DNA of 64,000 nucleotides from assembly GCF_020531915.1 (NCBI RefSeq), contig NZ_JAJAVG010000007.1, positions 285,847 to 349,846 of the forward strand, read 5' to 3'. The stretch is from Methylovorus mays. GTDB taxonomy: Bacteria > Pseudomonadota > Gammaproteobacteria > Burkholderiales > Methylophilaceae. Of this stretch, positions 30,476-39,224 are shown piece by piece (position 1 is the first letter of the stretch; every line of letters starts with the position of its first letter). Both the position numbers and the translations under genes were made by a program. The notes below the pieces were generated by a model, which did not search any database, was not told the origin of the DNA, and saw nothing but the letters and a program-made list of their open reading frames with translations.

Positions 30476-31219
30476 CTAGTGGCCCAAATACACTTCAATG
30501 ACCTTTTCATCGGCCTGCACCTTGTCCATGCTGCCTTCGGCCAGAATCTTGCCCTGATGCAGCACAGTCACCTTGTGCGCGATTTTCTTCACGAACTCCA
30601 TGTCGTGCTCGATCACGATCACCGAACGGTTCTGGCAGATGCGATTCAACAGCTCGGCGGTCTGGTCGCGCTCCTTGGCGCTCATGCCCGCCACCGGCTC
30701 GTCCAGCATCAGGAGCTCCGGCTCCTGCATCAACAGCATGCCGATCTCCAGCCATTGCTTCTGACCGTGGCTCAGCAAGGCGGCTTCCATATCCAGCAGG
30801 TCTTTCAGCAGGATTTCTTCCGCCACCTTGTAGACACGCGCCATCACATCGTCCGAGCGCTTGAACAGCAGGCTACCCCAGACGCTACGGCCACGTGGAT
30901 ACGACACTTCCAGGTTCTGGTACACCGTCAGGTTTTCATAGATGGAAGGCGTCTGAAACTTGCGTCCCACCCCGGCCCGCACAATTTCATGCTCGGCCAG
31001 CTTGGTCAGCTCCTTGTTCTTGAACTTGATCGAACCCGAGGTGGATTTCGTCTTGCCGCAGATCAGGTCGAGCACGGTGGTCTTACCGGCGCCGTTAGGG
31101 CCGATCACCACGCGCAGCTCATTCTTGTCGACGTACAGGTTCAGCTTGTCCACCGCCTTGAAACCGTCAAACGATACGGTCAGGTCTTCAATTGCCAGGA
31201 TAAAGTCAGTATTACTCAT
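30476..31219 (-). CDS. urtD: Urea/amide ABC transporter ATP-binding protein UrtD
   Basis: 247 residues, LivG-like. Walker A GPNGAGKTT, the UrtD-style signature LSHGQKQWLEIG and LLMLDEPVAGMS are seen. The start overlaps the end of urtC by 4 nt. Confidence 0.95.
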   Translation of the reverse strand: MSNTDFILAIEDLTVSFDGFKAVDKLNLYVDKNELRVVIGPNGAGKTTVLDLICGKTKSTSGSIKFKNKELTKLAEHEIVRAGVGRKFQTPSIYENLTVYQNLEVSYPRGRSVWGSLLFKRSDDVMARVYKVAEEILLKDLLDMEAALLSHGQKQWLEIGMLLMQEPELLMLDEPVAGMSAKERDQTAELLNRICQNRSVIVIEHDMEFVKKIAHKVTVLHQGKILAEGSMDKVQADEKVIEVYLGH

Positions 31220-32382
31220 GCTTCTGCTCCCAGTTTGGTGCCTACCTTGCCATGACTGGCATGGGCGTCAGTCTGCTTTTGTTTTTCCTCCGCCACCCAG
31301 CGCTTGAGGAAAGGAATCTTGCGGGCATGTTTCTGGTAAATGCCAGCCAGGCCATCCGGGAAGAACATCACCACGGCGATGAACAGGCCGCCCATCAGGA
31401 ACAGCCACAGTTCCGGGTAGGTTTCCGAGAACACGGTCTTGCCATAGTTAACCAGCAAGGTGCCGTATACCGCGCCTATCAGCGACATGCGCCCACCCAC
31501 AGCAGCGAAGATCACCATTTCAATCGACGGTACGATGCCGACAAACGAAGGTGACATGAAGCCCACTTGCAGAGTGAACATGGCGCCGCCGATGGCCGAG
31601 ATCATCGCTGCCACACAGAAGGTGAAGATTTTGAAGTCAGACACATCGTAACCAGAGAAGCGCACGCGCTCTTCCTTGTCCCGCATCGCCAGCAGCAGCA
31701 TGCCGAACTTGCTGGTCAGGATGTAACGCGACAGGAAGATGCAGCCGAACAGCAGCAAGGCATTCACATAGTAAAGAATGTACTTGGCGCTATCGGTACG
31801 GATATCCCAGCCCAGCATGGTCTTGAGGTCGGTAATGCCATTCACGCCTCCGGTGTAGCCTTGCTGACCGACAATCAGGATGCTCAGGATCAGCGCAATC
31901 GCCTGCGTGATGATGGCGAAGTACACACCACCCACACGACGCTTGAACATGGCAAAGCCGATGATGTAGGCAAAGATGGTGGGCACGATCAGGATTGCCA
32001 GGATGGTGAATGGCAAGCTCTTGAACGGCTCCCAGAACCATGGCAAGGCCGTCAGCTGGTTCCAGTCCATGAAGTCAGGAATGCCTGGCGTGGTCTGGAT
32101 CTTGGTACTGATCGGGTCAGAGGCTTCCAGCTTCAGAAACATCGCCATGCAGTACCCGCCCAGGCCGAAGAACATGCCCTGCCCCAGACTAAGGATGCCG
32201 CCATTGCCCCACAGCAGTACCAGGCTCAGTGCCACAAAGGCGTAAGTGAGGTATTTGCCTACCAGATTGAGCCGGAAAATATCCAGCCCCAGCGGCAGGA
32301 TCACCATAATCAGCAGCGCCAGCAGGGCAAGGCCCAAGACCCCCTGCTTGCCGCCCAACAATTTATCGGAGAGTGTTTTCAT
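31216..32382 (-). CDS. urtC: Urea/amide ABC transporter permease UrtC (FmdF)
   Basis: 388 residues with about ten hydrophobic helices, LivM-like (LLWGNGGILSLGQGMFFGLGGY). The charged C-terminal tail is rich in Lys and His. It corresponds to FmdF of the M. methylotrophus amide cluster. It pairs with UrtB in the membrane; 11 nt separate the two genes. Confidence 0.94.
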   Translation of the reverse strand: MKTLSDKLLGGKQGVLGLALLALLIMVILPLGLDIFRLNLVGKYLTYAFVALSLVLLWGNGGILSLGQGMFFGLGGYCMAMFLKLEASDPISTKIQTTPGIPDFMDWNQLTALPWFWEPFKSLPFTILAILIVPTIFAYIIGFAMFKRRVGGVYFAIITQAIALILSILIVGQQGYTGGVNGITDLKTMLGWDIRTDSAKYILYYVNALLLFGCIFLSRYILTSKFGMLLLAMRDKEERVRFSGYDVSDFKIFTFCVAAMISAIGGAMFTLQVGFMSPSFVGIVPSIEMVIFAAVGGRMSLIGAVYGTLLVNYGKTVFSETYPELWLFLMGGLFIAVVMFFPDGLAGIYQKHARKIPFLKRWVAEEKQKQTDAHASHGKVGTKLGAEA

Positions 32383-32393
32383 GAATGTTTCCT

Positions 32394-33311
32394 TTACTTA
32401 CGCACTTTGGAAGCGAACAGACCTTCAGGACGCATCATCAGAATGCCGACGATGGTGAGCAAGGTCGCCACCTTACCCATGGAACTGGTCATGAAAAACT
32501 GCAGTATCGATTGCGCCTGGGCGATGCCGAAGGCAGAAGCAATGGTACCGAACAGACTTGCCGCACCGCCGAACACGACGACCATGAAGCTGTCGACGAT
32601 GTAGAGCGTACCGGTGGTAGGGCCGGTAGAGGCGATGGTCGTAAACGCTGCACCGGCAACCCCGGCAATGCCACAGCCCAGCGCAAACGTCACGCGGTCC
32701 ACCTTTTTGGTATTGATGCCAACAGCACCCGCCATGACACGGTTTTGCACGGTAGCGCGCACACGCAGGCCCCATTGCGAGCGGAACATGAAGAGGAACA
32801 CACCGAAGGTGACGACGGCCGCAAGCCCCATCACGAATACCCCGTTAATCGGGATATCAATATCAGGTGTAGGCTGGAAAGACCCCAGCAGCCATTCTGG
32901 CAATTCAGCACTCACTTCCTTGGCACCGAAGCTGGAACGGAAAATCTGCTGCATGACCAGGCTCAAACCCCAGGTCGCCAGCAAGGTATCCAGCGGTCGC
33001 TTGTAGAGATGCCGGATCAGGGTGAACTCAACCAGGTAGCCGATGGCGAACGCCAGTACAAAGGCCACGATAATGGCGAAGATAAAGTAGTAATTCACAA
33101 AGCCGTAGGCGACGGCGAGTTTGGAGAGCATGACGGTGGTGTATGCGCCTATGGTCATGAACTCGCCATGTGCCATATTGATCACCCCCATTTGCCCGAA
33201 AATGATAGCGAGACCTAGCGCCATCAGTAACAGGACGCTGAACATGCTGAGGCCGGCGAAGCCCTGCATCACCATGATGTTTCCTATTTCCGCCATTGAA
33301 TATCCGAACAT
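32394..33311 (-). CDS. urtB: Urea/amide ABC transporter permease UrtB (FmdE)
   Basis: 305 residues, LivH-like, with about eight membrane helices and the motif GVINMAHGEFMTIGAY. This is the length of the urea-type LivH permease lacking the long N-terminal extension. It corresponds to FmdE. A hairpin upstream separates it from urtA. Confidence 0.94.
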   Translation of the reverse strand: MFGYSMAEIGNIMVMQGFAGLSMFSVLLLMALGLAIIFGQMGVINMAHGEFMTIGAYTTVMLSKLAVAYGFVNYYFIFAIIVAFVLAFAIGYLVEFTLIRHLYKRPLDTLLATWGLSLVMQQIFRSSFGAKEVSAELPEWLLGSFQPTPDIDIPINGVFVMGLAAVVTFGVFLFMFRSQWGLRVRATVQNRVMAGAVGINTKKVDRVTFALGCGIAGVAGAAFTTIASTGPTTGTLYIVDSFMVVVFGGAASLFGTIASAFGIAQAQSILQFFMTSSMGKVATLLTIVGILMMRPEGLFASKVRK

Positions 33312-33407
33312 GATTAGGCCTCCACTTGTATGACTTGCCTGAAAAATTCACTGCACAATTTCACGAGACTTCCTGTTGCTTGATCTATGTTTCGTTACCG
33401 CTCACCA

Positions 33408-33429
33408 ATACGGCCCCTAAGGGCCGTAT
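33408..33429 (-). promoter_or_regulatory. Intercistronic hairpin between urtA and urtB
   Basis: ATACGGCCC (33408-33416) pairs perfectly with GGGCCGTAT (33421-33429) around CTAA. It lies 15 nt after urtA and has no U tract, so it may act as an mRNA end stabiliser or weak attenuator rather than a terminator. Confidence 0.6.
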
Positions 33430-33443
33430 GGTTTACGTGATGA

Positions 33444-34694
33444 TTATTGGTAGCCCTTTGGGAACGGATCAGGTTTGATCAGCTCAGACTCGTACACCAC
33501 ATCAGCCTGGCCATCAGCGCGCCATTTACCAATGCGCAGCTTGCTCCAGAGGTGGTGGTTAGGGTCAACCTTGACGTAGCCTTCTGGCGCTGTCTTCAGC
33601 TCGTAGCCTGGCAATGCAACCACTGCCTTGTCCACGTCGAAGCTGCCAGCACGTTCAACGGCAGCCTTCCACAGCCATGGGCCGAGGTAAGCAGCTTGAG
33701 TCACGTCACCGATAACGGCTTTCGGGCCCCACATTTTCTTGAAGTCAGCCACGAATTTTTCGTTGTTCGGGTTCTTCAAGGACTGGAAGTACTTCATGGC
33801 AGAGTAGAAGCCAGCCAGGTTTTCACCACCGATACCCAGTACTTCATCTTCGGTTACCGAGATAGTCAGCATGGTTTGCTTGCTGGAGTTAAGACCAGCC
33901 GCGTTCAATTGCTTGAACCAGGCCACGTTACTGCCACCCACAACCGCTGCGTAGATCACATCAGGTTTCTTCAGCTTGATCTTGTTGATCACGGAGCCAA
34001 ACTGCGTATCGCCCAGCGCGATGTACTCTTCACCAACCACCTTGCCACCCAGATGCTGCTCAATGTGCTTGCGGGCAATCTTCATGGAAGTACGTGGCCA
34101 GATGTAGTCAGAGCCAATCAAGTAGAAGGTTTTTGCCTTCTTTTCCTTGGCGATCCAGTCCAGACCAGCAAGAATCTGTTGAGTCGCTTCCTGACCGGTG
34201 TAGAACACGTTCTTGGATTGCTCCAGGCCTTCGTAGAAGGTGGGGTAGAACAAGAGACCGTTGTCTTTTTCAAACACAGGCAAGGCAGCCTTGCGGGAAG
34301 CGGAAGTCCAGCAACCGAATACAGCGGCTACCTTGTCGTTTTCCAGCAGCTTCTTGGATTTTTCAGCAAAGGTCGGCCAGTCGCTGGCGCCGTCTTCCTG
34401 AATGATTTCAATCTTGCGGCCAAGCACGCCACCCATTTCATTGATCTGGGCAATCGCCAGCTTTTCAGCCTGGATGGAACCTGTTTCACTGATGGCCATG
34501 GTGCCGGTAGCCGAGTGCAGAATACCGACCTTGACGGTCTTGTCGGTCACGGCCAGCTTGGTGGTGTTCACCTTGGCAGTAGGAAAGTCCTCAGCAAAAG
34601 CGCTGCCCATGCCGGAAACCATGCTGACCGCCAGCAGTGCGCCGGTCAGGGCGCCCACTTTAGTCATGAATCGACGTCTATCATTGGTACTCAT
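33444..34694 (-). CDS. urtA: Urea/short-chain amide binding protein UrtA (FmdD)
   Basis: 416 residues. The N-terminus MSTNDRRRFMTKVGALTGALLA is a Tat-like signal with twin Arg and ends near GSAFA. The mature part is the urea-type periplasmic binding protein (VKVGILHSATGTMAISE, GSDYIWPRTSMKI). It hands urea and probably formamide/acetamide to UrtBC. It is equivalent to FmdD of M. methylotrophus. The 91 nt between it and fmdB hold no gene. Confidence 0.95.
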   Translation of the reverse strand: MSTNDRRRFMTKVGALTGALLAVSMVSGMGSAFAEDFPTAKVNTTKLAVTDKTVKVGILHSATGTMAISETGSIQAEKLAIAQINEMGGVLGRKIEIIQEDGASDWPTFAEKSKKLLENDKVAAVFGCWTSASRKAALPVFEKDNGLLFYPTFYEGLEQSKNVFYTGQEATQQILAGLDWIAKEKKAKTFYLIGSDYIWPRTSMKIARKHIEQHLGGKVVGEEYIALGDTQFGSVINKIKLKKPDVIYAAVVGGSNVAWFKQLNAAGLNSSKQTMLTISVTEDEVLGIGGENLAGFYSAMKYFQSLKNPNNEKFVADFKKMWGPKAVIGDVTQAAYLGPWLWKAAVERAGSFDVDKAVVALPGYELKTAPEGYVKVDPNHHLWSKLRIGKWRADGQADVVYESELIKPDPFPKGYQ

Positions 34695-34785
34695 AAATTT
34701 CTCCTAGTTGAAAGTGAAGCTAACCTTATCTGCCCTACGAAAAACTGCTTGCAGCAAAGGCGGGAATGTCGGGGCCTGCTTGAAA

Positions 34786-35133
34786 CTAGTGCCCCAGCAT
34801 CCACGGCCTTGCCGTTTTTTTGGTTTGCATCTGCAAACCGTTGTTACCACCTGCGGATTTCTCTTTGGCGGTGGTGCCGGATGACTTGCATGTATGGGAG
34901 CCTGTGCATCCGCAACTGGAGCGACGGCGTACGCCAGGCTCATGTGCAGACTTTTCATTGCGCTCGTGTGCGCTGCGCTGTGCCTTGCCCAGAATGGCCA
35001 GGTTGGGTGCTGACAGAATCCGCTCGCCTATGCCGCCACAGCTTTCGCAGACGGCAGGCTGGCTGGATTCGGACATCTTGCGCAGTGCAGAAAACACGCC
35101 ACAACTTTCACAGTGATACTCATATACAGGCAT
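34786..35133 (-). CDS. fmdB: FmdB-family zinc-ribbon regulatory protein
   Basis: 115 residues. The N-terminal FmdB zinc ribbon is clear: MPVYEYHCESCG and a second CESCG pair about 25 residues later. The Ser/Lys-rich C-terminus adds CGCTGSHTC. In M. methylotrophus FmdB is described as a regulator of the amidase operon. It lies 41 nt after fmdA. Confidence 0.93.
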   Translation of the reverse strand: MPVYEYHCESCGVFSALRKMSESSQPAVCESCGGIGERILSAPNLAILGKAQRSAHERNEKSAHEPGVRRRSSCGCTGSHTCKSSGTTAKEKSAGGNNGLQMQTKKTARPWMLGH

Positions 35134-35174
35134 ACCGGCTTCCCCTTTATTTACGCTAGTCGACGACGTTCTGA

Positions 35175-36398
35175 TCAGCTGGCTTTGGCCAGGTCAGGAC
35201 CGCTGGCGACCATGATTTTCGGTCCATCGGCATTCGGCTTCAGGTCGAAGTCAAATATCTCCGTCGGCAACCACAAGGTGGCGCACGCATTCGGGATATC
35301 CACCACGCCACTGATATGGCCTTCTACCGGCGCTGTGCCCAGAATCGACAAGGCCTGCGCACCGCTGTAACCAAACTTCTTCAGGTACTCGATGGCATTG
35401 AGGCAAGCCTGACGGTAAGCCACATGCACATCCAGGTAATGCTGCTTGCCCTGCTCATCCACCGAAATACCTTCAAAAATCAGGTAATCGCGATAGTTGG
35501 GCGTCAACGGGCTAGGCTGGAACACCGGATTCTTGATGCCGTATTTCTTGACGCCATCCTTGATCAGGCTGACCTTGATATCGAGGTAACCGGCCATTTC
35601 AATCGCGCCGCAGAAAGTGATTTCACCGTCGCCCTGCGAGAAGTGCAGGTCGCCCATGGAGAGACCGCCATCCTTGACGTATACCGGGAAAAATACCTTG
35701 GAACCCTTGGTCAGGTTCTTGATGTCACAGTTACCGCCGTGGTCACGTGGCGGCACGGTACGTGCACCTTCCATGGCAGCCGCTTTAGCAGCCTCACCGG
35801 TCATCTTGCCCATCACCGCCGCTTGCGCATTGGGTGGCAAACCGAGTGGTGGAACGCGATCAGGGTCAGTCGCAATCAGCTCGCCTTCGCGTTTGTTCCA
35901 GGTATCGAGCAGCTCGCGGGATGGCAGGCAACCGATCAGGCCTGGGTGCATGATGCCGGCAAACTTGACGTTTGGCACATGGCGCGACGTGGTGTAAATG
36001 CCGTGGAAATCCCAGATCGACTTGCGTGCTTCAGGATAATGATCGGTCAGAAAACCACCGCCGTTTTCCTTGGCAAACAAGCCATTGAAGCCCCACTGGG
36101 AGTCTTCCAGCGTACCCACATCAAGAATGTCCACCACCATCAGGTCGCCTGGCTCAGCGCCTTCGACGCCAATCGGGCCACTCAGGTAATGCACTTGCAA
36201 CAGATCCACATCACGAATGTCGTTTGCGCTGTCGTCGTTCTTGATCTGACCACCGGTCCAGTCCATGCACTCCACCCGGAATTCATCCCCAGGCTTCACC
36301 ATGGCGATCATGGGCAAATCAGGGTGCCAGCGATTGTGAATCTGACCATCCTGTTCCCATGGCTTTTTATCAAGATCGAGTTTTACAAGGGTTTTCAT
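35175..36398 (-). CDS. fmdA: Formamidase
   Basis: 407 residues from the ATG at 36398 (MKTLVKLDLDKKPWEQ), which has GAGGATAG just upstream; another in-frame start at 36410 has none. The family is FmdA/AmdA acetamidase-formamidase (FSQGDGEITFCGAIEMAG). It hydrolyses formamide and, more slowly, other short amides to ammonia and an acid. In a methylotroph the formate can be oxidised for energy, so this is a nitrogen-gathering enzyme. Confidence 0.96.
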   Translation of the reverse strand: MKTLVKLDLDKKPWEQDGQIHNRWHPDLPMIAMVKPGDEFRVECMDWTGGQIKNDDSANDIRDVDLLQVHYLSGPIGVEGAEPGDLMVVDILDVGTLEDSQWGFNGLFAKENGGGFLTDHYPEARKSIWDFHGIYTTSRHVPNVKFAGIMHPGLIGCLPSRELLDTWNKREGELIATDPDRVPPLGLPPNAQAAVMGKMTGEAAKAAAMEGARTVPPRDHGGNCDIKNLTKGSKVFFPVYVKDGGLSMGDLHFSQGDGEITFCGAIEMAGYLDIKVSLIKDGVKKYGIKNPVFQPSPLTPNYRDYLIFEGISVDEQGKQHYLDVHVAYRQACLNAIEYLKKFGYSGAQALSILGTAPVEGHISGVVDIPNACATLWLPTEIFDFDLKPNADGPKIMVASGPDLAKAS

Positions 36399-36484
36399 AG
36401 CTATCCTCAACGTTTGTTAATGCCCCACACACTGCTTTCGGGGCGCTTTCCGCTGCGATCAGCTCCAGCATCGCGGCGGTCCGT

Positions 36485-36508
36485 TGCGCACCGGGTGTCC
36501 GGTGCGCA
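36485..36508 (-). promoter_or_regulatory. Strong hairpin between fmdC and fmdA
   Basis: TGCGCACCGG and CCGGTGCGCA form a perfect 10-bp GC-rich stem around GTGT, 13 nt after the fmdC stop. No T run follows on the minus strand, so it may protect the fmdC mRNA end or lower fmdA expression relative to the porin. Confidence 0.65.
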
Positions 36509-36521
36509 TCCCCTTTAACAG

Positions 36522-37667
36522 TTAGAATTGCAATTGCAGACCAACAGTGAACTTGTTCACCGTGTCAAAAGTTTCAGTCTTGTTGTTGGTGTAAACAGCG
36601 CTCAGACGAGCGTTATGAGCATCAATGATGTAGTTCAGACCCAGGTCGTATTCCTTCACGTCCAGGCTGGCAGAGCCGTCACCATTGAATTTCTGATAGC
36701 GAACATACGGTTGGAACTTGCCCCAGCCCACCACGTCCGGGAACATCCAGGCAGCCAGGCCCAGATAGGCTTTACCCGCCTTGACTGGGGAGGTGCCAGT
36801 GCCTGCACCGGCAATAACGGCTTCATTGCTGAAGTCATAGCGGTAAGCAGCGCCTTCCAGGTTAAGTACACCCGCGGTGAATACTTTCTCAAGTACGCCG
36901 TCGATGTTGTAGGCAACGTAATCATCCTTGGTCGTAGCTGAGCCAACGGCATCCTTCTGGTACATGCCTACCAGAGCAAGTGACAGGACATCCTTGCCGT
37001 AATAGGTACTGCTGGTGTAATAAGCGGGGTCCAGACCTGCGCTCCAGAAGTCATATTGCAGACGACCGGCATACATCAGGGCGTCGCTACGGTTAGGATC
37101 AGTTGCATTGGTACCCGCGTTGTTGGATGCATGGTTACCTTCGTAGGTACCCACCGAATAAACCAGGTGTTTATCCAGCAACTTACCCCAGGCCGTCACA
37201 CCTACGTCACGGCCGGTGTTCTTGTTCTGGTATTGCGAAACCACACCTGGATAGCTCCAGGCGGTCAGGTAGTAAGGACCATCCAGATTAGCGCGGTCAG
37301 TCGGTGGCAACATTTGACCAGCCCACAGGTTGAATTCAGGCATGAATTCGAACTGGGCAATGGCATCGATCATCTTGACCGTGTCATCGGCGTTCTTTTC
37401 CGTGTTGAATGTCCCCTTGATATACTTGTTCAGCGAGGCACTGGTATACAGACGTATGCTGTCCAGGTTGAAATCCTTGCTGCGAGAAGTACCGTTAGGA
37501 GCAGAGTCTTCCTCACTGGTAAAACTGGTACGCATCCCCAGACCGATGGTGATGGATTTGTCATCACCAAAATTGATGGTGCCACCCGCCTGTGCCTGCA
37601 TGGCAGGAACAGAAATCGCCGTTGCCGCAGCCACTGCCAGCAAACACTTGTTAAGCTTGAAATTCAT
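36522..37667 (-). CDS. fmdC: Outer-membrane porin FmdC
   Basis: 381 residues with a typical signal peptide (LLAVAAATAISVPAMQAQA). The mature part is beta-rich with alternating strands and ends in VGLQLQF, a C-terminal Phe as expected of a porin. It resembles FmdC of the M. methylotrophus fmdCABDEF cluster, thought to let amides and urea through the outer membrane. AAGGGG precedes the ATG. It is the first gene of the nitrogen cluster. Confidence 0.94.
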   Translation of the reverse strand: MNFKLNKCLLAVAAATAISVPAMQAQAGGTINFGDDKSITIGLGMRTSFTSEEDSAPNGTSRSKDFNLDSIRLYTSASLNKYIKGTFNTEKNADDTVKMIDAIAQFEFMPEFNLWAGQMLPPTDRANLDGPYYLTAWSYPGVVSQYQNKNTGRDVGVTAWGKLLDKHLVYSVGTYEGNHASNNAGTNATDPNRSDALMYAGRLQYDFWSAGLDPAYYTSSTYYGKDVLSLALVGMYQKDAVGSATTKDDYVAYNIDGVLEKVFTAGVLNLEGAAYRYDFSNEAVIAGAGTGTSPVKAGKAYLGLAAWMFPDVVGWGKFQPYVRYQKFNGDGSASLDVKEYDLGLNYIIDAHNARLSAVYTNNKTETFDTVNKFTVGLQLQF

Positions 37668-37719
37668 CGCGTAATCCCCTTTATGTAGATGAGCCGCACA
37701 CTGTAAAAAACCTGCACCC

Positions 37720-37733
37720 TGAAACGGGTTTCA
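37720..37733 (-). promoter_or_regulatory. Palindrome upstream of fmdC, possible operator
   Basis: TGAAAC-GG-GTTTCA lies 53 bp upstream of the fmdC start. The short symmetric site is in the right place for an operator, but no regulator is known to bind it. Confidence 0.3.
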
Positions 37734-37907
37734 CGTCATTCATCGCAACAGCCGACTGACGTGCAACGTGGTGCTAGATTAGCGAGTGCGAAGGGGCGCT
37801 TAAATACGTCATATTGCGTAGTTGTTTTTACAGACGAGAACGGTATGCTGTGTGAGCTTTTGTCCTACAAGGATTTTGACGACGTGAATAAAGGCGAGGA
37901 CATCCCG

Positions 37908-38456
37908 ATGAAAAAAATACTGCTTGTGCCCTTGCTGGCCTGCCTGCTATTAAATGCTTGTGGCGAGTTTTCCTATAAACGCGGAGCCACTGCCGCCGAC
38001 CTTGAAAAATCAAGGAATGACTGCAAAGCCAGCGGCATGGATGACGCCGCCGTGAAAAAATGTCTGGAAGATCAGGGCTGGTTTGTACACGATCTGAGCG
38101 ATATGGATCCAGTCGCCGTACTGATGCCCAATGAAGATAACCGCAGTAGCGGCAGTCAGGGAGACGTCGCGGCGGCGGCAGCCGCTACCATGGTGGAATC
38201 CGGCACACCCAGTTCATCAGAGGGTCCACAGCCAGCGGCTGCTCCCGTCGCCCCCGTCAAAAGCATGACAGACAAGTTCAAGGTCACGTCATGGTGGAAG
38301 CGTGGCGCAGGGCGTACTGAGCTGGCAGACGCCACCAACCAATGCGTCGCTGAGCTCGGCGAAGAGCATCGCCCGGATCCGGTCACGCAATACACCACGC
38401 GCGGCTTGCTTATTTGCCTGCGCAAGAGCGGCTGGTACGGATTGGCATCCAAGTAG
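37908..38456 (+). CDS. Predicted lipoprotein with two Cys-pair repeats
   Basis: 182 residues from the ATG at 37908. Signal MKKILLVPLLACLLLNAC with lipobox LLNAC, Cys18 lipidated. Two related modules: residues 27-60 with Cys39, Cys52 and GWF, and residues 135-178 with Cys146, Cys170 and GWY. A Ser/Ala/Pro-rich linker (about 78-120) joins them. The paired cysteines suggest two disulfide-closed helical hairpins in the periplasm. No family recognised; function unknown. Confidence 0.82.
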   Translation: MKKILLVPLLACLLLNACGEFSYKRGATAADLEKSRNDCKASGMDDAAVKKCLEDQGWFVHDLSDMDPVAVLMPNEDNRSSGSQGDVAAAAAATMVESGTPSSSEGPQPAAAPVAPVKSMTDKFKVTSWWKRGAGRTELADATNQCVAELGEEHRPDPVTQYTTRGLLICLRKSGWYGLASK

Positions 38457-38476
38457 TCTTAGAATTGAATCTGACA

Positions 38477-38510
38477 ATAAACAAGCCGCTCAAATGAGCG
38501 GCTTGTTTAT
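38477..38510. terminator. Bidirectional rho-independent terminator
   Basis: A perfect 16-bp stem (38477-38492 with 38495-38510) lies between the lipoprotein gene and the convergent tRNA-Val. T-rich sequence follows on both strands. Confidence 0.9.
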
Positions 38511-38515
38511 TTGTT

Positions 38516-38592
38516 TGGTAGTCGCGATTGGACTCGAACCAACGACCCCCACCATGTCAAGGTGGTGCTCTAACCAGCTGAGCTACGCGACT
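38516..38592 (-). tRNA. tRNA-Val (GAC)
   Basis: 77 nt with encoded CCA. Acceptor AGTCGCG/CGCGACT, T-loop TTCGAGTC, and anticodon loop TTGACAT in a CCACC/GGTGG stem, giving GAC. Confidence 0.95.
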
Positions 38593-38779
38593 GCAGGCTT
38601 GAGTGATGCCTCAAGCTTCGAGAGGGACGCATTATAGCCGAACTCCCGGCGTGGAACAATCACTGTCACGCACGCTGCGTGTGCTCTTGATCTTCATGTG
38701 TGCCGGGAATGATTTCAACGGCTGGCGGTCTTTTGATCAGGTATCCTGTTATTCAAGGGACATTACTCAAAGGAAGATC

Positions 38780-39166
38780 ATGCTCTGGTCCACATTATTC
38801 AAACTGATCCCGTGGGGGCAAGTCATTGATCACGCCCCCCAAGTGCTGGATGGCGCAAAAAAGCTTTACCAGCGCCTCAGGGCCGAAGGCCGGACCGAGG
38901 CAGAAGCTTACGGAACCGAGATTGCCGTGTTGCCACCTGAACCGGAAGCCCTGGCACAAGCCGTGCGTGAGCAGCGTCAGGCACTGGCGCGTTTGCATGA
39001 TGAGCTGGAAGAATCAGGGCAACTGATCAAGCGTCTGGCGGAGCAGAATGCAGGCATGGTGGCGCAGATGGAGTCCCTGCGGCGGCGCTTGCGTTTGCTG
39101 GGCTGGCTGGGCGTGCTGCTTGCCGGTGGGCTGGTTTACGCCTTGTCTCACTTGCCTGCTGCATAA
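38780..39166 (+). CDS. Small tail-anchored coiled-coil protein, unknown
   Basis: 128 residues from the ATG at 38780, with AAAGGAAG in front. A helical N-terminal part (LFKLIPWGQVIDHAPQVLDG) is followed by a charged coiled coil rich in Glu, Gln and Arg (about 60-100) and one C-terminal membrane helix (LGWLGVLLAGGLVYALS). No family recognised. It is probably inserted in the inner membrane with the coiled coil in the cytosol. Confidence 0.75.
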   Translation: MLWSTLFKLIPWGQVIDHAPQVLDGAKKLYQRLRAEGRTEAEAYGTEIAVLPPEPEALAQAVREQRQALARLHDELEESGQLIKRLAEQNAGMVAQMESLRRRLRLLGWLGVLLAGGLVYALSHLPAA

Positions 39167-39224
39167 GCCCGGCTTGCGCGGGCTATAATGGGCGACTGCT
39201 CTTAGTCCGGGTTCTGCCCCTTTC

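Noticed and set aside
33447-35159. 570-codon open frame on the plus strand opposite urtA and fmdB
   Set aside because: It spans two real genes on the other strand and has no recognisable fold.
37762-37776. Sigma-54-like sequence TAGCACCACGTTGCA upstream of fmdC
   Set aside because: The spacing between the -24 and -12 elements is one base too short and the GG is AG; sigma-54 promoters tolerate little change in spacing.
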